Assembly (NCBI GenBank): GCA_964609385.1
Contig: CAZSSM010000014.1
Location: 46,025-110,024 of the forward strand
Length of the DNA stretch: 64,000 nt
Direction: 5' to 3'
Source of the DNA: CAZSSM01 sp964609385
GTDB taxonomy: Bacteria; Planctomycetota; Planctomycetia; Isosphaerales; Isosphaeraceae
The position numbers were made by a program, and so were the translations under genes. This document shows, piece after piece, positions 8,651 to 18,252 of this stretch (position 1 is the first letter of the stretch; each line of letters begins with the position of its first letter). Under the pieces are notes generated by a model. The model saw only the letters and a list, made by a program, of their open reading frames with translations. It was not told the origin of the DNA and did no database searches.

Positions 8651-9889
8651 TCAGCGGTCCAGTTCGGCAGCGATGATATTGAGACTGCCGAGGATCGCCA
8701 CGACGTCGGATATCAGGTGGTCGTGGATGACGTGCGGGAAGACCTGGAAGTTGACGAACGAGGGCGGTCGGGTCCGGGCACGCCAGGCGTTTTGAGTCCC
8801 GTCGGCGACCACGTAGAAGCCCAGCTCGCCGTTGGGGCCTTCCACGGCCGCATAGGCCTCGTTGACCGGTGTCTCCGCGCCTCGGTTGGGCATGATCAGC
8901 TCGAAGTGCTGGATCAGGCCCTCCATGCTGCCGTGGATCGTCGCTTTGTCCGGCAGCGTGTACTTCTCGGCCACCGGGACGTTGACCGGTCCCGAGGGTA
9001 GGTTCTCGATCGCCTGCTCGACGATCCTCAAGCTCTGGTGCATCTCCTCGAGCCGAACCTGGAACCGTGCGTAGCAGTCGCCCTCGGTCGCGTAGGGGAC
9101 CTGGAAGTCGAAGTCGGGGTAAGCCAGGTACGGCTTATCCTTGCGGAGATCATAGGTGACCCCACTGCCACGGGCCACCGGGCCGGTGCAAGAGAGGCTG
9201 ATGGCATCCTCACGGCTAAGCGTGCCGACCCCACGCATCCGGTCGATGAAGATCCGGTTACGGAGCAAGAGCCGTTCCAGGTCGGAGATCGCTTTGGGCA
9301 GCCCCTTGATGACGTTGCGGACTTTGGCGATGACCTTGTCCGAGAAGTCGTAGAGGACGCCACCAACCCGGGTGTAGCCGGGGTGGAACCGATATCCGGA
9401 CATCTCTTCATAGACGTCGTAGATCAGTTCCCGCGAGTTGAACGCGTAGAGGAACGCGGTGAACCCGCCCAGGTCCAACGCACAAGCACCACAGCAGAGC
9501 AGGTGGTCGCTGAGCCGGGAAAGTTCACCGATGATCACCCGGATGTACTGGCAGCGTTTGGTCAGCTCGACCCCGAGCAACGTCTCGACCGATTGGTGCC
9601 AGGCCACCTCATTCATCGGCGGGCTGATGTAGTTCATCCGGTCGACGACAGTCACATACTGATTGAAGCTCAGGTGCTCGCCGAGCTTCTCGAAGCCGGA
9701 GTGGAGGTAACCGATATGGGGCGTACCGCGGACGATCCGCTCGCCGTCCAGGTCCAGCACCAGACGCAGGGTCGTGTGAGTGGCAGGGTGCTGGGGACCG
9801 AAGTTGAGCGTCCAGAGGTATTGCTTCTGTTCGGTCACTTGGGCGTCGTTGACGGCCTCGTGGGTTTCATCGAGCAGATTGACCGACAT
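8651..9889 (-). CDS. nuoD: NADH-quinone oxidoreductase subunit D
   Basis: NuoD (49-kDa subunit) forms the quinone site together with NuoB and descends from the large subunit of NiFe hydrogenases. The signature LNFGPQHPATHTTLRL is at residues 29-44, with the quinone-site histidine. GYLHSGFEKL and YVTVVDRMNYISPPMNE follow. The C-terminus ends in VVAILGSLNIIAAELDR, close to the standard end. The 412 residues match the usual length. GGGG lies 8 bases before the ATG. nuoC is a separate gene here, not fused to nuoD as in E. coli. Confidence 0.96.
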   Translation of the reverse strand: MSVNLLDETHEAVNDAQVTEQKQYLWTLNFGPQHPATHTTLRLVLDLDGERIVRGTPHIGYLHSGFEKLGEHLSFNQYVTVVDRMNYISPPMNEVAWHQSVETLLGVELTKRCQYIRVIIGELSRLSDHLLCCGACALDLGGFTAFLYAFNSRELIYDVYEEMSGYRFHPGYTRVGGVLYDFSDKVIAKVRNVIKGLPKAISDLERLLLRNRIFIDRMRGVGTLSREDAISLSCTGPVARGSGVTYDLRKDKPYLAYPDFDFQVPYATEGDCYARFQVRLEEMHQSLRIVEQAIENLPSGPVNVPVAEKYTLPDKATIHGSMEGLIQHFELIMPNRGAETPVNEAYAAVEGPNGELGFYVVADGTQNAWRARTRPPSFVNFQVFPHVIHDHLISDVVAILGSLNIIAAELDR

Positions 9890-10031
9890 GAGCGAATCCC
9901 CTTGCTCTCGAAGGGCCGTGGGGGTGGGACGGGCGGTCGTCGAGGATCAGTGGACGGGAACTTGAAAAAGCCGATTCGGAATCAACGTCGAAGGGGGGAA
10001 GCCGTCGCGGCGTCGACGCGAAAGGGTCCGT

Positions 10032-10598
10032 TCAGCTCTCTCCTCGAGAGATCTGGGGGAAGTTGTGCCGCTCGCCGCGACCGCGGAGCGGATAGTCCTT
10101 GCGTAAAGGATGGGCGACGAACTCGTCGGGCATCAGGATCCGTCGCAGGTCGGGGTGCCCCTCGAACGTAATCCCGTAGAGGTCAAACACCTCACGCTCC
10201 ATCCAGTTGGCCCCGAGCCAGAGACCCATGACGCTAGGGAGAACTGGCGCGGGGTCGTTGACACCCACCTTGACCACGATCCGCTCGGACGTCTCCAGGT
10301 TGAGCAGGATGTAGTGGACCTCAAATCGCTCGCGGGTCCGGCCCGGGTAGCCCAGGTAATCGACCCCGCCCAACTCCGAGAGCAGCTCGAACCCGCAATC
10401 GTGCTTGAGGATTTCAAGAATCTCGATCAGATGCGACGTTCGCACGTAGAGCCGCAGATTGTCCCGGAACAGGGACGTGGTGAAGACGCCGTCGCCGAAC
10501 CGAGCATAAAGGGTCCGGAGCGTCTCGACGTGTGGGTCCCGGGGGGACGTCGACTCGACAGAGGGATCGGATTCCGGGACGGCTTCGGCGGTGCTCAT
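10032..10598 (-). CDS. nuoC: NADH-quinone oxidoreductase subunit C
   Basis: NuoC (30-kDa subunit) is a structural subunit of the peripheral arm next to NuoD. The translation has the family body at residues 50-188, including LGGVDYLGYPGR, WMEREVFDLYGI and the C-terminal signature HPLRKDYPLRGRGERHNFP. The first 25 residues are polar and poorly conserved. The 188-residue length fits an unfused NuoC. The gene lies 195 bases after nuoB and 142 before nuoD. Confidence 0.94.
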   Translation of the reverse strand: MSTAEAVPESDPSVESTSPRDPHVETLRTLYARFGDGVFTTSLFRDNLRLYVRTSHLIEILEILKHDCGFELLSELGGVDYLGYPGRTRERFEVHYILLNLETSERIVVKVGVNDPAPVLPSVMGLWLGANWMEREVFDLYGITFEGHPDLRRILMPDEFVAHPLRKDYPLRGRGERHNFPQISRGES

Positions 10599-10793
10599 GA
10601 CGACCGTGGTCTCACTCTGTCAAAGGTTCGGGAGGTGAAGACCGTGCAGCTTGAAGTAAAAGAACTCAGGATCTTGAACCAGTTCGGAGCCCTAGAGGAC
10701 CACGATTGGAGTGGGATCGATCAATCCGTGGACCCGACGACCTCTCAAAGTCGAGCCGTTCGGGTCGTGCGTTTGAAGGGCTTCGGACGCCGT

Positions 10794-11513
10794 TCAGGAG
10801 ACTTCGGTCTGACCAACCAGGGCCTCGCCACCAGGCAGTCGGTAGCCGAACCGATCTTCTTGGCCCCGCTCGGAGACGGCACGGGCCTTGGAGGATTCGA
10901 CACGTGAGTCGGCGATCCGGCGTTCTTTATCCAGTTGTTCGGGCAGCGCAGTCCCATTGATCGAACCACCATGCTGGATCTTGGTCTGGAGATCGAGCAC
11001 AGCGCGGAGGATCTGCTCGGGCCTCGGCGGGCAGCCGGCGATGTAGACATCGACGGGGATGAAGCGATCGACACCCTGGACCACCGCGTAAGTGTCGAAG
11101 ATCCCGCCGGTGCTGGCACAGGCCCCCATGCTGATGCACCACTTGGGCTCAGGCATCTGAAGCCAGATCCGCTGGAGGACCGGCAGCATCTTCATGACGA
11201 CCCGGCCAGCGACGATCATCAGATCGCACTGGCGAGGGCTGAACCGCATGACCTCCGCGCCGAAGCGGGCGATGTCGAATCGGCTCGCCCCCACACTCAT
11301 CAGCTCGATCCCGCAGCAGGCTGTGGCGAAGGGCATCGGCCAGAGGCTGTTCTTCCGACACCAATTGACCACCGAATTGACATCGGTCAGGATCACGCCC
11401 TCGGGGATCTCCGAGGAGCCTGGATCCAGTTGGGTTGCCGGCAAATTACTGACGGTCTCGACGAGCGAGCCGCCCAACGGCGCGATGTCGCCCGGATCTC
11501 TCACTAGCGCCAT
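10794..11513 (-). CDS. nuoB: NADH-quinone oxidoreductase subunit B
   Basis: NuoB carries the terminal cluster N2, which reduces quinone. Tandem cysteines are present in FATACCGIELMS, and the other ligands in SMGACASTGG and YIAGCPPRPEQ, so all four are in place. The start at 11513 is chosen because AAGGAG stands 7 bases upstream; the product has 239 residues. The gene overlaps the end of nuoA by 10 bases. A polar C-terminal tail of about 50 residues after the core (from NGTALPEQLDKE) is longer than in most NuoB. Confidence 0.95.
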   Translation of the reverse strand: MALVRDPGDIAPLGGSLVETVSNLPATQLDPGSSEIPEGVILTDVNSVVNWCRKNSLWPMPFATACCGIELMSVGASRFDIARFGAEVMRFSPRQCDLMIVAGRVVMKMLPVLQRIWLQMPEPKWCISMGACASTGGIFDTYAVVQGVDRFIPVDVYIAGCPPRPEQILRAVLDLQTKIQHGGSINGTALPEQLDKERRIADSRVESSKARAVSERGQEDRFGYRLPGGEALVGQTEVS

Positions 11514-11953
11514 GTGAAGACTCCTTTTCGCCAAGCGTAGGCAAACGCGGCGGTCAAGACGACGATGAACACGAAGATTTCACCGAGGACCAGCCAGCGG
11601 TACTCGGGCGGAATTCCGATCGGCGCCGGGCCAACAGTCGCCTGCGCCTCAGCCACCTCGACGACCGCGACCTCGTTGGGCGAGGCGATGTCGCGACTCC
11701 ATTGCGAGACGGCCCAGGGATACAGAAACAGCAGTTCCACATCGAAGAGCAGGAACGCGATCGCGACCAAATAGTAGCGCACGTCGAAACGTTGCCTCGC
11801 GTCGCCGATCGGGTCCATCCCCGACTCGTAGGGCATCTGCTTGACCGACGTGATCTTCTTTGGACCGATCAACCAACTCGTACCCAGCATCCCCAAGGCC
11901 AGTACGACCCCGGCCAGTACTAGCAGGAAGATCGGTGTGTACTCCGCGCCCAT
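11504..11953 (-). CDS. nuoA: NADH-quinone oxidoreductase subunit A
   Basis: NuoA (ND3) is a three-helix membrane subunit of complex I. The conserved loop YESGMDPIGDARQRFDVRYY follows the first helix, and FLLFDVELLFLYPWA begins the second. The third helix is at about residues 121-142. A loop of about 25 residues between helices 2 and 3 is slightly long. This is the first gene of the operon and ends inside nuoB. The upstream region carries the palindrome and hairpin listed separately. Confidence 0.95.
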   Translation of the reverse strand: MGAEYTPIFLLVLAGVVLALGMLGTSWLIGPKKITSVKQMPYESGMDPIGDARQRFDVRYYLVAIAFLLFDVELLFLYPWAVSQWSRDIASPNEVAVVEVAEAQATVGPAPIGIPPEYRWLVLGEIFVFIVVLTAAFAYAWRKGVFTWR

Positions 11954-12014
11954 GCTCAGGCTTCCATCATTAAAAGGCTGTGATCCTTGGTTTCGACTGT
12001 GCGCGAAGCGGCGG

Positions 12015-12032
12015 TTGTGAATAATTTCACAA
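12015..12032. promoter_or_regulatory. Perfect palindrome of CRP/FNR-family operator type upstream of nuoA
   Basis: TTGTGAATAATTTCACAA is a perfect 18-base inverted repeat containing TGTGA-N6-TCACA, the consensus of CRP-type regulators. It lies 61 bases upstream of the nuoA ATG and is AT-rich within GC-rich DNA. That it regulates the nuo operon is inference; no promoter boxes could be placed with confidence. Confidence 0.55.
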
Positions 12033-12047
12033 TCTTGGACCTTAAGA

Positions 12048-12080
12048 AATCCCGAAGGGACCGAACATCCCCTCGGGATT
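12048..12080 (-). terminator. Hairpin terminator-like structure after the 12193-12975 gene
   Basis: AATCCCGA at 12048-12055 pairs with TCGGGATT at 12073-12080, and GGGA at 12057-12060 pairs with TCCC at 12068-12071. The position between the arms is A opposite C on the plus strand. It becomes a G-U wobble in a minus-strand transcript, giving a continuous 13-pair stem with a 7-base loop. It lies 112 bases after the preceding minus-strand stop. Only a weak TTTCTT-like tail follows. Confidence 0.5.
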
Positions 12081-12192
12081 GAAGCCCAATCGCTTCAGGG
12101 GATTGTAGTGTGCCAAACCGCCCGTCCAACCGCAATCCAACCAGCCGCTCAGACTTCGAATTCCGTCGCTCGGATCGGCGGTCTCTGACCGT

Positions 12193-12975
12193 TTAGCGTC
12201 GCGAATCGGGCGAAATGGGCAGATCGAGCGGGCGACGCCCCGCATCCTGCTGAGGACGTTCGGTATTCCGAGTCGGAGGAGTTGGTGTCGACCCGGTCGA
12301 CTCAGCGGGTCGGAGTCTCGGGGCGTTTTCTTCCGACGGGCGATCCGTTCGCATGCCCTTGTTCTCGGGCGGATCGGTTCGCGGAGACGGCACGACGCGG
12401 GGCTCTGGTTCGGCTTCCGGCCGACGTTCCCGGTAGTCCCGACGACGCGTGGCCTTCGAGCCCCGCGCGATCCCGAAGCTCTCCTGATCGCTCCTGAGCA
12501 GCGATCGCCGGTACTCCAGGAGGAGGCGTCGGCGTTCCTCGGGGTCCTGAGTTTTCTCTGCGCGACGGTACAACGCCTCTCGGAGTCGCTTAGCCTCGTA
12601 AAACTCCGGATCGACGTTGCGGTTCAGCCGGGATCGCGTGTCCAACCGGCCTTCCAAGGGGTCGAACATCCGTTCCTGACCTTGATAGTAGAGGAAGCCA
12701 TACAAGTCGCGTTGGGAGATGTTAGAGAACCGGGGCTGTGGGCCGAGGCCCGAGGCATAGGGCCTCGAGCTAAGCACGCGGCCGGGAGCGGAGGAAACAA
12801 ACGGCGATCCGGTAAACTGCGGCCTGGAGTAGGGGCGATAGGGATTGAGTTGGGCGTAGACCGGGGTCGCGATCACCAACAGCATGCAGCTTAGGATCCC
12901 AAAGGCCAGGGGAGCCCTCAAGAGGCGATCGCGGCCGTTGAAGGTCTGCTTCGTCTGGCGGAGATTCCGGTTCAT
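12193..12975 (-). CDS. Exported protein of unknown function, Arg/Pro-rich
   Basis: This protein has 260 residues. A basic start is followed by a hydrophobic stretch (about 20-41, ending in ATPVYAQ) that looks like a cleavable signal peptide. The mature part has Tyr/Pro/Arg-rich repeats (NPYRPYSRPQF), then a charged, probably helical segment at 125-170 with EERRRLLLEYRRSLLR. A long disordered Pro/Arg/Glu-rich tail completes it. I recognise no domain. GGAG stands 5 bases before the ATG. It is transcribed towards nuoA, with a terminator-like hairpin between. It is probably secreted or envelope-associated. Confidence 0.65.
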   Translation of the reverse strand: MNRNLRQTKQTFNGRDRLLRAPLAFGILSCMLLVIATPVYAQLNPYRPYSRPQFTGSPFVSSAPGRVLSSRPYASGLGPQPRFSNISQRDLYGFLYYQGQERMFDPLEGRLDTRSRLNRNVDPEFYEAKRLREALYRRAEKTQDPEERRRLLLEYRRSLLRSDQESFGIARGSKATRRRDYRERRPEAEPEPRVVPSPRTDPPENKGMRTDRPSEENAPRLRPAESTGSTPTPPTRNTERPQQDAGRRPLDLPISPDSRR

Positions 12976-13329
12976 GATGACTCCGAGGACGGAGGATTCG
13001 CGTCGAATCTCAGAACGGCATGGAACGACATCGAAGAAAAGACACCCAACTTCGTGTGTCGAACCTCGTTATTGCTGAGACGAACCGAGTCGATCCGAGC
13101 TTACTCCGTGCTCGCTCGGAATCGTTCGTCGGCGGTGCGTCGATCCGAGGCTCGAGCACGATTGCATGCCCGGGACGGTCGAACCAACCTACAGATTGTA
13201 CTCCCGAAATCGGCGAGGTACTTCTCTTTCGTCACCGAGAAATTCGGCCGGATCTCGACTCGATCAAGGTCAGCGACCCGAGACGAGGACCCGGCCGGAC
13301 GATTGCGTGCGTCGGCTCGATCCGTTGGC
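12976..13329. other. Intergenic region without recognised feature
   Basis: This is 354 bases between two minus-strand genes. It presumably contains the promoter of the exported protein to its left and the 3' end of the cytochrome transcript to its right. I see no convincing gene, RNA or strong hairpin. Confidence 0.4.
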
Positions 13330-16300
13330 TCAGTCGTTGCCGTCCCCGTTGCCATCAGCGCCGAGGTACTCGAACAGGTCGGCCCATTCCTGAGGACTGA
13401 GCTGGTTCTCGAGACCTTCAGGCATCAACGAGACGTCGCTGACGCGGACCGCTTCAACCTCGTCTCGCGGGATTCGGACGACCTGCCCGCCCTCGATCTT
13501 GAGTCCGATCCGTTGCGGGCTGTCCTCAACAACGATCCCGTTGAGCACACGGCCGTCGAGGGTGGCCACCAGGGTGGCTTGGTAGGCCGAGCCGATCACC
13601 AGGTTGGGGTCGAAGACATTGCTCAGGAGCAAGTCACGTCCCCCGCGCCCGACGTCGGTCAGGTCCGGCCCGACCTCCTGTCCACGGCCTTGGAACTGGT
13701 GACACTGCGCGCAGACCTTCTGGAAGGCTTGGGCCCCCGCCTGAGCATCGCCGGCATGGGTGGCCAGCAAGTCGTTCATTCGCGCAATCACTTGATCGCG
13801 TTGCGGATCACGATCCTCACGGACCCGCCCCCAGTGCTTCTGGACCAGGGTCCGGACCCGGTCGTTCGCGCTGTCCTGGAGGGCACGGACCTGGTTCAGA
13901 TTGAGGATCTCTCGGGGATGGCGACCCGCATCAATGGCCGCGAGCAGGGCGAGCGCCCAATCGACACGCTGGGTCAGCAGGACGATCGCCTTGGGCTTGA
14001 GTTCTTCGGACATGCTCGGGTAGCGGTTGAGGACCACCGAGGCGACTTCTGGAGCGTCGAGGCGCCCCAGAAGGGCGAGCACTTCGGCCTGGATGTCGAG
14101 GTCGAGCCGGTCAGTCGGCTCGGCCAGCAGGACATCGGCCAGGTCGAGCCGACGGGCCCCTTCGGCATGGATCACCGAGGCCAACGCCGAGAGGCGGAAC
14201 CAGGGATCGGCCTGGTCATCCCGAACGATCGCCGAAGTCGCCTCGATGGCGCGCGGTTGACCCCAGGTGGCGGCCAGCAGCAATCCCTCGCGACCGGACA
14301 TCGATCCGTTGTTGACCCGATCAGCCTCCAGGCGGGCGCCGAGCGTGGTGGCGAGCCGCTCTTGAAGCGGTCCGCCCAGTTCTCCGTTCTGGATCCGGCG
14401 GGCCAGTTCGTCCAAGGTCCTCCGGAGCGGTGCAGAGCGATCGTCGGGGCGATCCCAGAGAACAGCGACCAGATCGGTCACCGCCTCGGTGGCCTCCGGA
14501 GCGGCTAGGGCTCGATCGACGATCCGGCTCAGGAAAATGTCCGTGCCAGCCACCAGCGGTTCGGGGGCGCGTCGAAGTCGCGCGAGGAATCCGACCGGGT
14601 CGGCCCCGATGAGCGGATGCAGGTTGCCCCAGACCAGCCGAGGGACCACTGGGTCATCGACGTGGTTGGCGAGGACTTTGAGCAACAGTGAAATCGGATC
14701 GCCCAGGGTGCTTGGGATAGTCGAGCCCGACTCGGAAACCTCGAGAGTCTTCTCAGCCGCCTTACCCGCGGCGATGGCCACCTCGACGGCCACTGAGGCC
14801 TCTTCATCGTCGGCCAACCTAGCAACGGCCTCACCGATGCTGGCCGAGAGGCGATCCAGATGGTGGCCGGCGGCGCGGACGGCCCAGGCCCGGAGGACCC
14901 GATCCTCGTGACCCAGCAGGCGGAGATGGAAGGCCTCCTCCAACGGACCGGCACTGATCAAGGTCCAAAGGGCATGGCGACGCGGCTTGTCAGGCACGTC
15001 GTTGTCGAGGACCAGGGCCTCAAGCCGTTCGCGACACGCCTCCGAGGCGTCAGCGATCTGCCGCTCGACGAGCAGCCGCTGTGCTGTCTGGCGGTCGTAG
15101 ATGTTGGCCGAGCCGAGCAACTCGATCAGCGTCTCGTCGGATTCAGAGGCCAGATCGAACCCATGTCGGCGCGGGGTCTCTCGATAGCGGACCCGATAGA
15201 GTCGCCCTTTGAGCCGATCGATGCCCTCCGGATCGCGGCGGGCGTCCTGGTAGCAGTGGTAACGGTCGTACCAGTCGAGCACATAGAGGCAGCCGTCCGG
15301 ACCGGTCTTTTGCGAGACGGGCATGAACCAAACGTCGTCGGCCTCCAGGAACTCCAAGGCCTTCGTGGCGTAGTAAGTGGCCCCCCGACGCTCCAGGCGA
15401 TCGACATTGATCGCGTTCTGGTGAATGTTGCCCATGTAGAGCAGGTCGCGGTACTCCGGCGGATAGGCATCGCTGTCGAAGTAGGTCAAGCCGCAGTAGG
15501 CCGCCTTGAAGTAACGGTGGTCGACGATCGACTCGAGCTTCCAAGTGAACGGTGGGTAGGGGCCACCTTGGCGGTGATAGTAACCCGACTCACTGAGATG
15601 CCAGAGATGATCGATGACGCAAGCGCTGGCGAAGGCGCTACCCTCAGGATTGAAGGCCACCCCCCAGGGGTTGCTGGTCCCCTCGGCGAACAGCTCGAAG
15701 CGTCGGGTCTCCGGGTGGATCCGAAACAGGGCGCAAGTGAAGTCGTGAATTTTGCCCTGGTGCGTGACCACACTCCGATTGAACACACCGTTCCAGCCGT
15801 AAAGCCAGCCGTCGGGCCCCCACGTGAGGCTGTTGGGCAGCTCGTGGGTGTCGTATCGGCCGAACCCAGTGACGATCACTTCACGACGGTCAGCCTTGAG
15901 ATCGCCGTCGAGGTCCTGCAACAACAGGATGTCAGGGGAGTTGGCGACCCAGACTCCGCCACGCCCCACGGCCAAGCCGGACGGGATGTTCAACCCATCG
16001 GCGAAGATCGTGGTCCGGTCGACCCGGCCGTCCCCGTCGGTATCTTCCAGGACCTTGATCCGATCCTGACCGAGACCGGCCGACATCCTGGGATATTCCA
16101 AGCTCTCGGCGACCCAGATCCGGCCGCGCTCGTCGAAGGTGAAGGCGACCGGATTGACCAGGTCGGGCTCGGCCGCGACGATCTCGACGGCAAATCCCTC
16201 GGGTACACGCATCCGCTCGATGGCCTGCTCCGGGTTCAAGGCCGGGCCGGGCGGCTTGGACTGGTTGTGTGGGATCACACGGTCGGGCTCGGATCGGTCG

Positions 16301-16440
16301 CGATCCTCCTCGATCCCCAAGCTCGGGACCGATCCGATCGCCAAGGCGGCGATCCCCCCAATAACCCATGCCCCAAGAAGCCTCCAGCGCATCAGGGCCT
16401 GGTGTCTCGTCGAATCAGTCCCCGGACAGAACGATCGCAT
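13330..16440 (-). CDS. PVC-type heme-binding protein with propeller dehydrogenase-like domain and HEAT-like region
   Basis: This 1036-residue exported protein belongs to the planctomycete family with an N-terminal membrane-bound-dehydrogenase-like six-bladed propeller and a C-terminal cytochrome c. A signal-anchor lies at about 20-42. The propeller (about 70-440) has VPEGFAVEIVAAEPDLVNP, GRIWVAESLEYPR, LPNSLTWGPDGWLYGWNG and DRYHCYQDARRDPEG. An alpha-helical region with HEAT-like repeats follows (about 450-880). The heme site is CAQCH near residue 908, with a PEGLENQL distal segment. GGAGG stands 6 bases before the ATG. The role is a periplasmic oxidation of an unknown, possibly sugar-like, substrate. 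Confidence 0.9.
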   Translation of the reverse strand: MRSFCPGTDSTRHQALMRWRLLGAWVIGGIAALAIGSVPSLGIEEDRDRSEPDRVIPHNQSKPPGPALNPEQAIERMRVPEGFAVEIVAAEPDLVNPVAFTFDERGRIWVAESLEYPRMSAGLGQDRIKVLEDTDGDGRVDRTTIFADGLNIPSGLAVGRGGVWVANSPDILLLQDLDGDLKADRREVIVTGFGRYDTHELPNSLTWGPDGWLYGWNGVFNRSVVTHQGKIHDFTCALFRIHPETRRFELFAEGTSNPWGVAFNPEGSAFASACVIDHLWHLSESGYYHRQGGPYPPFTWKLESIVDHRYFKAAYCGLTYFDSDAYPPEYRDLLYMGNIHQNAINVDRLERRGATYYATKALEFLEADDVWFMPVSQKTGPDGCLYVLDWYDRYHCYQDARRDPEGIDRLKGRLYRVRYRETPRRHGFDLASESDETLIELLGSANIYDRQTAQRLLVERQIADASEACRERLEALVLDNDVPDKPRRHALWTLISAGPLEEAFHLRLLGHEDRVLRAWAVRAAGHHLDRLSASIGEAVARLADDEEASVAVEVAIAAGKAAEKTLEVSESGSTIPSTLGDPISLLLKVLANHVDDPVVPRLVWGNLHPLIGADPVGFLARLRRAPEPLVAGTDIFLSRIVDRALAAPEATEAVTDLVAVLWDRPDDRSAPLRRTLDELARRIQNGELGGPLQERLATTLGARLEADRVNNGSMSGREGLLLAATWGQPRAIEATSAIVRDDQADPWFRLSALASVIHAEGARRLDLADVLLAEPTDRLDLDIQAEVLALLGRLDAPEVASVVLNRYPSMSEELKPKAIVLLTQRVDWALALLAAIDAGRHPREILNLNQVRALQDSANDRVRTLVQKHWGRVREDRDPQRDQVIARMNDLLATHAGDAQAGAQAFQKVCAQCHQFQGRGQEVGPDLTDVGRGGRDLLLSNVFDPNLVIGSAYQATLVATLDGRVLNGIVVEDSPQRIGLKIEGGQVVRIPRDEVEAVRVSDVSLMPEGLENQLSPQEWADLFEYLGADGNGDGND

Positions 16441-16820
16441 TAGGGTCCTCCGTTTCGATCGCGAAAAGCGGCGGAAGCGCGGCGCACCTTTGAAGAACCG
16501 AGGGGCCCGCGACGATTCGTTCCCATCCTAGAAAACCTCGGGATCCTTCACAACGCGCACACAGATTACGCACACCGAGTCGAGGGTGTCTCAAGTTGAC
16601 ACCGGGCAACTCGGATCTCCGGGCTTGTTCACGATCGACCAGCAAAGCAACCCAGACAGTTCAGGCACGGCTCCCACCCGATGGCTGCCTGGCACGAGAG
16701 CCACCCAATTCGTTACAGTGACCTCATGCACTTGGGTCGAGTCGACAGGACCATGTCGAACCGATCCGATCACCTCGACACGCTTCTCGCACACGTCCGA
16801 ACGCGTCGGAGGAGACGGAC
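16441..16820. other. Divergent intergenic region
   Basis: These 380 bases separate the minus-strand cytochrome gene from a plus-strand exported protein and should hold both promoters. No operator-like palindrome or small gene could be supported. Confidence 0.4.
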
Positions 16821-18224
16821 ATGATCGTGAACGAGGATCGAAGCCCTGGCGCGATGGCCCGTCGCAGGAAGGGACATGGACGGAGCTTGTCAATGGTGCT
16901 AGTGGTTCTGCTCGCGCTCGCCGGATCCGTCGTCTCGATGGACCGGGCCCCGGCCGCTCCGCCGTTGGGGGCCAACCCGTCCTCGCTGGTCGAGCAGCTC
17001 GGCTCATCGCAATATGCAGTGCGCGAGTCGGCCACCAACCGCCTGATCGGCCTGGGAACCCGCTCGCGTGAAGCGGTTGTCGAAGCGCTGATCGATCCCG
17101 ATCCCGAAGTCCGGATGCGTGCCGAGGCCATCCTCGAACAGATCGAGATCGATCGGATCCTCAAGCCCCAACCGATTACCCTCGACTTCGCTGAGGCTCC
17201 CCTGAGCGAAATTCTCGACTCGATCAAAGAGCAGACCGGCTGCGAGTTCCAGGTGGTGCCCCCGACGCCCGAGATGTTGAGCCGAACGTTGACGCTCCAG
17301 AGTGAGGAGCCGGTCAGCTTCTGGGAGGCAATCGACCGGGTCGCCTCTGAGGCTCGGCTCCGCTCTGATCCCTCCTTTCTGAACAATCCGTTGCGCAGCG
17401 TCAGCCCCGTCGTCCGCTTCCTCAACGGCCGGCCGGCCAGGTATCTGAGTTATTACGATCGCTCATTTCGAATCCAGATCACTGAGATCAAGTATCAGGC
17501 CGACCAGTCGCTGAGCCTCGATGAACAGGGGCGGTTCATCCCCCCCTCCAAACGGCTCACCGCCAGCCTCCAAATCCAGGCCCACCCTGGGGTTCAGTTC
17601 CGCCAGACCGAACCGCTCGTCCTGGATGTCGCCCAGGACGACCAGGGCCGCTCGTTAGCGCCCGAGGCCAACCCCAATCGGGTCAATAGTATGCCCGCAT
17701 CCAACATGGGCATCACCTTCCAACTGTTGCGGCCCGAACCGATCGGGAATGCCCTGGTTGAACTCCGGGGACGGATCCCCGTCGTTGTCTCAGCGCGACG
17801 GATCGCCGACCCTCTGATCCTCACGCTCCAGCCCGAGTCGGTCGGCCAATCGATCCGCAACAACGAAACCGAGATCACCCTGGAGAGCTACGACCCCGAG
17901 TCGAAGGTCGGGCCGACGATCAAGCTGACGGTCCGCAATCTCCAGGGCGATGAGACCAGGCGCTACCCCTATAACAATGCGATCTTTACCCAGCTCGAGT
18001 TAGTCGACGAACAGGGCCGGATCGTCCAGTGGCGGCAGCAAGTCCGCTCCAACCCCCAAGACCGCCAAGCGATGCAGTTGACGATGTTCGCCCAGCAATT
18101 CAGTCGGGCCAACGTCGGAAAAAAAGAAGAGGTTGGTGCGCCCACGAAGCTGAAGTACTACGAGTTGGTCAAAACCTCATATGAGATCCCATTCGCCTTC
18201 CGCGACCTGCCCTTGCCCCGTTGA
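16821..18224 (+). CDS. Exported protein with HEAT-like and STN-like N-terminal segments, function unknown
   Basis: This protein has 467 residues. A basic N-terminus and hydrophobic segment (about 20-42) suggest export. Residues 50-110 look like one or two HEAT repeats (SSQYAVRESATNRLIGLG, DPDPEVRMRAEAILEQ). Residues 114-150 (ITLDFAEAPLSEILDSIKEQ) resemble the STN/secretin short domain that binds partners in the periplasm. The remaining 300 residues are beta-rich with no family I can name. GGAG lies 6 bases before the ATG. Similar HEAT-plus-STN proteins recur in planctomycetes; a specific function cannot be given. Confidence 0.75.
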   Translation: MIVNEDRSPGAMARRRKGHGRSLSMVLVVLLALAGSVVSMDRAPAAPPLGANPSSLVEQLGSSQYAVRESATNRLIGLGTRSREAVVEALIDPDPEVRMRAEAILEQIEIDRILKPQPITLDFAEAPLSEILDSIKEQTGCEFQVVPPTPEMLSRTLTLQSEEPVSFWEAIDRVASEARLRSDPSFLNNPLRSVSPVVRFLNGRPARYLSYYDRSFRIQITEIKYQADQSLSLDEQGRFIPPSKRLTASLQIQAHPGVQFRQTEPLVLDVAQDDQGRSLAPEANPNRVNSMPASNMGITFQLLRPEPIGNALVELRGRIPVVVSARRIADPLILTLQPESVGQSIRNNETEITLESYDPESKVGPTIKLTVRNLQGDETRRYPYNNAIFTQLELVDEQGRIVQWRQQVRSNPQDRQAMQLTMFAQQFSRANVGKKEEVGAPTKLKYYELVKTSYEIPFAFRDLPLPR

Positions 18225-18252
18225 GCCAACAAGCACCGATCCAGGAAGCCAT

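Noticed and set aside
14860..16443. 527-codon plus-strand frame opposite the PVC cytochrome gene
   Set aside because: It is the antisense of a clearly recognised protein; its length comes from the codon bias of the real gene.
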